Source: Hofstenia miamia (Eukaryota; Xenacoelomorpha; Acoela). Taken from it: DNA of 64,000 nt. Below are positions 58,009 through 64,000 of this stretch, one piece after another. The stretch is from the NCBI GenBank assembly GCA_004352715.1, contig SCFE01000003.1:5604093-5668092 (forward strand), written 5' to 3'. Position numbers and translations under genes: made by a program. Positions within the stretch are counted from its first letter, which is position 1; each line of letters starts with the position of its first letter. Below the pieces are notes generated by a model. It did not search any database. It was not told the DNA's origin and saw only the letters and a program-made list of their open reading frames with translations.

Positions 58009-59571
58009 TATATATTTAGTGATAGGATTTTATTGGCAAACTCAATAAATCTACTTTTTATTCAAATTTGTGTGTTTACTCTTTCTTGGTGTTAGAGCTC
58101 AGATAATTTACCCATACCACTGATCAGTATTGCTTGAAGCGCATGGTTGCTGCCCATCTAAAAAGGCTAACAAAGAGCATTTTAAATGGAAATTCATTTT
58201 GATGTGGCATAACAAAACTCATGTGTTTCTATTCAATTTCGTCTGCCTTCCCTTTAAAAAATTGTATACCTATGTATATTAGAAGCTTGAATATCACAAA
58301 TAGGTTTTCTTAAAATACATGGGATGGATTCTTCTGTATGCAACAATAAATTAATTTATATAGTTATTGGGCATAACACTTACACTAGTTAGTTAACAAA
58401 CTAGTCATCGTTGAAATTTTATTTGACCTGAAGAGAAAACTGAACCGAGTGGCTACAGCCAAATCTTTTATACAAACAAAAGCTTGTACAAATAATTTTG
58501 CTTATTGATCTAATAATAATATGGTACAAACTCTTATAATAAATGCAACCTGTTTGCAATTCGGATTATGGAAGTACAAATATTACAACCTTATGTTGTT
58601 TTAACTATTGACTCGGGCGTTGTGCTGTAACTAAAATAGAAATTGCACAAATTCAATGTAAAAATACATTTTTAACACCAAAACACCAGCTCCCTATTTT
58701 ATGGTATTTGGAAGGAAGAGTCATTAACCGTAATGATTAGGAAAAAATCATAAACAAACTTTCAACAGTTTAAACCTCAAGTAAATGAATCACGAATAAA
58801 CAACTTTTCTCAATGAATAAAACTTGACTCATGTGGACTTTCAAGCTTTAAATTATAACAATTAAGATCCCTAGACTTTAAACTACTACAATGTGCCAAG
58901 ATTCTTTGCAGTGCATGGTTTTTATAATGTATACAAATCTATATTTAAATAGAATGTTAAGGAAGCGAAGTTTGGGAAAGAGAAGCCAAGAATAATGTTT
59001 AAACTCCATCAATTTTAAACAGTAGGAAATGATGATGTTGAATATCTTCTCAACAGGACACGTTCAATGTGAAAGTAAAGCTGAAATCCCTTGGAAAGAG
59101 ACACACACATATGAAATTTACATGTACTGGTATAGGTGACATTTCTAAAACAAATAAGTGAGTAGAAGTGAACTTTGAAATCTTCTAATAATACATGATA
59201 AAATAATTAGACAGTCAGAGCAAATACCACATCTAAAAATAGCCCACACTCCCCTTCACCAATTATCATATCTTTTGTTGAACAAAAGGCTAAACACTCA
59301 AACCAAAGCCAAATTGAATGATGCGGCCAAATTGAATGATGCCGCCAATCTTATCTTTGTTATGGTGATCAGATCACGATTGAAGAACGCAAGTTCACAA
59401 TTGCTTTATTACGTAATAATGGCAATTATTACGCAATGTTGACTATTTAATCAGCTAGTCCAAGGAGCACAATATTTTCTAGTGCAACTGTTAGGAAGAA
59501 ATTCATAATGGATTGTTGATAATGATCGCCGGAAGCACCACATCCGTTCTCAGATACTTAACTAGTACATA
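58009..59571. other. AT-rich region with a short tandem repeat
   Basis: At about 59308-59346 the unit gccaaattgaatgatgc(g/c) occurs twice in tandem. At about 59405-59440 lies the near-palindrome attacgtaataatggcaatt. No genes recognised. Confidence 0.45.
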
Positions 59572-60053
59572 CAGTGATGTTAAATTGTAAATTGTACAAT
59601 TTTATTCATGACATTAAATTGTACAATTTTATTGTTGTAATAATAAAATTGTGAGAATAAAATTGTATTGCATAGCGATAGCCTAGCCAGTATTTCGTTG
59701 CGCTCTCACCTTGTTGGAGACCGGAACGATCAAAATAAACGAATTCGAAGATTAATTCAATTTTGATTATCTTAAAGATTACGAAGAAATTATAAAAACA
59801 AAATTCGACGTTTTGTTCCCCTATATATTTCAGAATTTACGGATCACTAAAAAAATTAGAGACGTCGATTACGAGTCCAAAGTTGTGCCATGGGAATTTG
59901 AGCCAGTTAGTGAAAATGAGGACTAGATAAGAACTAGTTGTTACTCAGTATCATTATACAATTTTATACAATTTTATACAATTTTATTTTTTAGGAAAAA
60001 TTTTACAATTTTATACAATTTTATTTTTTGATCCATACAATTTAACAACACTG
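59572..60053. mobile_element. Non-autonomous hAT element with perfect 8-bp target duplication and internal open frame
   Basis: A 482-bp element. Ends are CAGTGATGTTAAATTGTA and, in reverse complement, CAGTGTTGTTAAATTGTA. The flanks are the identical 8-mer agtacata (59564-59571 and 60054-60061). Both sub-terminal regions are packed with the word ACAATTTTAT (direct on the right, both orientations on the left), likely transposase-binding repeats. The central 200 bp are coding-like (separate entry). Confidence 0.88.
59730..59926 (+). pseudogene. Coding-like segment inside the hAT element
   Basis: The plus strand reads KINEFED, a stop, then FNFDYLKDYEEIIKTKFDVL, FPYIFQNLRITKKIRDVDYE and VVPWEFEPVSENED, a stop. 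A splice-acceptor-like tatatatttcag precedes AATTTACGG. This acidic-ended, non-repetitive segment contrasts with the AT-repeat ends. It may be a transposase remnant or a captured host exon. Not recognised. Confidence 0.4.
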
Positions 60054-60061
60054 AGTACATA

Positions 60062-62315
60062 TAGGCCAAATTTGATCAAAAAAGCCAATTGAGAATCGAT
60101 TTAGTCAAATCTAAAATAAAAAATCAAATTTTCTAATAATGCAATTTAAAACAGCAGAACAGGTACAAAGCTATCTTGTATTTAAGGATAAAGGACATCG
60201 AATTAAAAAAACTTCGAAGATTAAACCTGTTACAGTAGATAAAATTCAGGAAATTGACATATAAATTAATTTAATAATAATTCTATTTTCTAAGTATATT
60301 ATAATTATTTCACACCGTACTACGAAACGTAAACGACTGGGCATAAAGTGATAAAAATTATAAAAGAAATTAGTGTACATATAATTTATAGAAATGAAAA
60401 AGTAAATTAAGAATCGGTGAGAAAGGAAGTTCATGAGCGTGTCGACTGAAAGCCATTGTATGCACAGAAACCACAAGCAAACAATCATTTAAAATGACGT
60501 TTATAAAGAGCGAGCAATCACGGCGATTTACCATGCAGACTTTGGTGGTTCAAGTTCAAAGTTCTGGTTTATAAACAGAAGTCTTTACATACGACTGCAA
60601 CGAGCGAATAAACAAGTAGCTGAAGCCTTTACAATCAAAGAGACTTTGGGCCAAACGCGTTAGCGCGATTTCGCGAAATTAGTGGTAAAGGAAGTGACCG
60701 CGTAAGAATGGGGTCCCCATGCGAGTGACATTATTGGACACACTTATGAGCGGTTAACACACCCGAACCGACTTTGAAAAATAAGTGTGAATGGCACATG
60801 CCTACCATTCAACCTGGCTGAATAAAGTCTCGCACTTTATAAAGAAGGCGGCAAGTGACTTCAAGTAGTTTGAGATTCATTAGCTATCAAAGTGCTAAAA
60901 CTAATAAAACCAACATAAATATATTCTTAAAATACAATATACAGTTTACTCAAATTTCATTAAAAAAATTTTAAAAAAAATTATTTTTAAACAGCTTCTT
61001 AAAAATTTTTTTCTCCACCTCCTTTATATGAATAACAAAACCAATTTTATATATAATTTAATTGCATCATTGGGAAACATGTAACTTGTTTGGAAAAACT
61101 AATACATGGGCTAATAGAAAATGATGCCCAATTTTAAGTGAGGCCTGTTTGATTACAAGTATAGTCGTGTATCTAGTCGAAGAGGATTGAAAAATGGCTG
61201 TAAATTCTTGGAAATCGTAAATTCATTACAATTGGAAAATAAAGTTAGAATTAATGAAAGATCTGCATTACAAAATTAGTCATTAAAATAATTAAGTTTG
61301 CGTTCGATTTAAGTGAAATTCGATGCATACATTGTGCATATTGGCAAGAATAAGCCAAAGTTCAATATCTCTCGGCACTTGTAAATGCACTTGACACATG
61401 AAATTTAGTTGCTAATTAACGTAAATGAAACCGACTGAGTCATTTAAAAGTTACTTGGGTTTATGCAAGAACTGCATGAGTTGAACTGCAACAAATTTGT
61501 GAATTGAATTCAGTTAGATTATCTATGCACATTGTGTTTTTGTATGCCTGTTAGCTAAGACCTTGGGAAATTTTTCATGGGCATTCAAACAGAACCAGCG
61601 ATAAATTACGCCTCAAAACTGAAAAAAAACGCTTAACTAGATGAAAAATCTAATAAGATCTAGGCAACGCCAAGGAGATATAGCCAGTCTATGCAGAAGA
61701 TTGTTACATACTTGGCGAACTGTTTTTGAATTTTTATAGGAGTATTTTCAAAGCATGTCAGATGTAAATGAACTATTTGTTTTTTCAAAATTTATTATCA
61801 GAAAACACACCTAAACATGTAATAACTTATCTGTTTTTATCGGGCAATGTTGAAGAGGCCACACCTAGTCCTTTAATGTATAGAATCTGCTGGTTTTCGA
61901 AATAAAAGATTTATGTTCCAAAACCCACACGCAAACTTACACAAGAACCAATCAATTTTAAAAAAAAGCCGACTGAAAATTTCTTACGAAAACGTAATTG
62001 ATTAAAATTATGCTCCATGTTTTCTAAGAATTTGAGCAAATTTAGTTCAAAAAATCTAATTGTAAATGTTTATGGAAAGATTTGGAATTCAGCGAAAAAA
62101 TGGGGTCAACACATACAAAGCTGAATTGTTTGAACCTTGAAGTCAGACACTTGTTTCCTTATTACAAGGGTTTGTAATCGTTCACAAAAAGTAAACCGGT
62201 TCGGTTAAAAGAACGACCGCGTTTGATTGGTATGACATGCAAGTAATAAATAGTGGTCAGTTTAACATAATACCAGCAGACGACACCATATGAGTGTACG
62301 GCTTGTCAGAATCCA
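60062..62315. other. Unassigned, with a GC-richer island
   Basis: About 60490-60880 is GC-richer, non-repetitive and lacks long frames. It includes a cluster of nuclear-receptor half-sites (60547-60565) and a palindromic TATA-like CTTTATAAAG (60835-60844). The rest is AT-rich without recognised features. Confidence 0.45.
60547..60565 (+). promoter_or_regulatory. Nuclear-receptor half-site cluster (DR0 overlapping DR1)
   Basis: GGTTCA-AGTTCA directly abutting (DR0, the spacing preferred by GCNF), then A and AGTTCT, making a DR1 with the second half-site (an HNF4/RXR-type arrangement). It lies about 7 kb upstream of the NR6A DBD exon. Binding is inferred only. Confidence 0.3.
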
Positions 62316-62456
62316 GTCAATCAAACCTGGATTCAGATGGGCGGCNNNNNNNNNNNNNNNNNNNNNNNNNNNNNNNNNNNNNNNNNNNNNNNNNNNNNNN
62401 NNNNNNNNNNNNNNNNNNNNNNNNNNGTCAATCAAACCTGGATTCAGATGGGCGGC
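62316..62456. other. 81-N gap with identical 30-bp flanks
   Basis: The 30 bases before the gap (62316-62345) are identical to the 30 after it (62427-62456), both containing caaacctggattcagatggg. This implies overlapping contigs that were scaffolded instead of merged; open frames running through the Ns are artefacts. Confidence 0.93.
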
Positions 62457-64000
62457 TGGCAACCGTGGCGTTAAGTGACGGAAGCCGGCTTACCAGTTGA
62501 CAGCTAGCGACGAAGTTCAACATTAGAAAAGAAGATTGACGCAAGTGTTATTATTTAGAGAATGTTGCGCTATCCATGAACTTGGGCGGTTCAACGCAGA
62601 AACCGCGGGCTGTTAAGCATGTATTCAGTTGTGACAGTCAAAATAAAACGATTATGTCTATCTCACATTCAAACTCACCAAAAGAATCTCATAACAAATT
62701 ATGATATATAACTGATAAACCAACTTCAAGGAATAAACGTGAAAATGAGATCATTGTTAGAATACTAAGGAATATTTCCAAACATTTTCCGTTACCATTA
62801 CTTAGATCGTTAACCAAATCTAGGAGTGAGATACATTTCTCAATTCCTTAGTTAATAATATGGGGTCGAGTGAAAGGGGCGCGAATAAAAACTTCAAAAG
62901 TAAATTGTTAACTTCACCAGAAATTTCAACCAGACAATATATTAGAAAGTGTAATCGAAAATAGGAATAGTTTAAAAAATGGGATTCAGGACAAACGATC
63001 ACTCAAGTATCTTCATTAGTCTAGTCACAAAATATTTGAAACAGAAATAAAAAAAATTAGGAAATTCATTTCCCACGTAATTTTTACTGAAATCCTAGTA
63101 TTTAAAAAAATTTAAAAAACATCGTAATGTAAAAATGGTATTGAACCAGGCGGGTGTAAAATGATCTAAACCAATATCATCAATTATATATTTTTATATA
63201 CCTCAATAAAGATATATCGATTATCGTAAATATCGATGAAGAACAAAGTTCAACAACTTTTCTGAGTTTTATGTTACAAAAGTATTTATTACAAAAACGT
63301 GAATTTCGAAGTTAACAGGTAAAGTGAATACTGAACAAACTTTCAGCAACAATTGATGTTTAAGAAATGCTGTTCAAATTTTTTCAATTTTTGTTTTCTG
63401 TGGGCCACTCGATAGATGAATCTATATCCTTAAAAAATACAGTAAATAATATTATCGATAATATGGCCGATTATTCTTTTCCCGATAATCGATTTCACAT
63501 GAATAATGATTGGACCATGCAAGTCTCGTAAATTTCATATTGGAAGAAAACTTCGAATAGCAATCTGACATTTAGATATTCCCGAAATGGGAATAGAAAA
63601 TTTGATATTAGGATAACTAGGGCAATTCTTTTAAAATATTTGTGAAAGGAAATATTTTTGTGAATTCGTTGTTACTGCACAGATGTTTCGTTATTCAAAA
63701 TAAAATGGAAAATAGAGAAAATAATTTTTATCATAGAAAACTTTGAAAAACGACTTTAATGAATAAAATATACTTTAATTTACACGCGTGTAAAATATTA
63801 ATAATAAAATTGTATCGTTGTTGAAGGAAGTCAACAAGCATTACTCCACTTGAATTTAAAAACAACAAGTCAACATGTTGACTAACACCTCAACCGACGG
63901 CAACAACTTGCATTTCAGAGAAAATTTGCTCTAGTTATTTCCAGATGCTAAGGGAAACAACCGTGTATAATCTAAGATCTAATAGCTTTTGCAATATAGC
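62457..64000. other. Unassigned region with ATCGAT-rich patches
   Basis: About 62457-62640 is GC-richer. Segments at about 63210-63236 and 63450-63495 share ATCGAT/GATTATCG words in both orientations (tatcgattatcgtaaatatc; cgataatcgattt), perhaps the ends of an old MITE. No genes recognised. Confidence 0.4.

Noticed and set aside
62262-62500. Open frames across the N gap
   Set aside because: They depend on unknown bases and on the duplicated 30-mer.
1-64000. CRISPR arrays, operons, tRNA or rRNA genes
   Set aside because: The repeats are microsatellites and transposons with no regular repeat-spacer structure; no tRNA B-box with matching arms or rRNA core sequence was seen.

Overview
The window is nuclear DNA of an AT-rich invertebrate animal, most likely a bilaterian. 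The evidence is spliced genes with GT-AG introns of hundreds of bases to several kb, two clear animal gene families, and a dense load of metazoan transposons (CR1/Jockey-like LINEs, an R2/NeSL-like LINE, hAT, piggyBac-like and Harbinger-like elements). I cannot name the species. No prokaryotic features, CRISPR arrays, rRNA or tRNA genes were seen.

Two host genes could be rebuilt exon by exon, both on the minus strand. (1) A germ cell nuclear factor receptor (NR6A/GCNF) runs from 53469 down to its stop codon at 43484 in six phase-compatible exons, including a 56-bp micro-exon. It has a complete DNA-binding domain, a proline-rich hinge and a complete ligand-binding domain; only the extreme N-terminal exon(s) are missing. 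(2) The 5' part of a cyclic nucleotide-gated (CNG) channel gene lies at 12670 to 4517. It has a start exon, an N-terminal cytoplasmic exon and an S1-S2 exon with matching phases; the pore and cyclic-nucleotide-binding exons lie beyond the window start. A third, unrecognised gene is represented by one well-bounded exon (23567-23728, minus). A small intronless leucine-zipper-like protein gene with a TATA box is at 190-546 (plus).

Layout. 1-4500: small gene, misassembled repeat, piggyBac-like MITE, LINE piece, all apparently within or beyond CNG intron 3. 4517-12670: CNG exons, with decayed LINE pieces in the introns. 13.1-18.5 kb: two LINEs head to tail. 18.5-20.85 kb: a hAT element with an exact 8-bp target duplication. 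21-29 kb: a duplicated block, hAT MITEs, orphan exon and decayed reverse transcriptase and transposase pieces. 29-34 kb: mostly empty AT-rich DNA with a Harbinger-like foldback MITE. 34.4-37.3 kb: a decayed LINE. 37-43.4 kb: empty DNA plus an unusual long-TIR element (40371-41065) and a GC-rich-ended MITE. 43.5-53.5 kb: the GCNF gene. 53.5-64 kb: its upstream region, with GC-richer islands that may be regulatory, an SGNH/LINE fragment, a hAT element carrying internal coding-like sequence, and assembly gaps.

A caution for the reader: several single-N joins are bordered by identical sequence on both sides (1168-1844, 57060-58008, 62316-62456; also 21140-23010). These duplications probably reflect unmerged contig ends rather than biology. 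I found no gene cluster that looks like a new multi-gene system. The most unusual elements are the 695-bp long-TIR element and the hAT element with the internal open frame.
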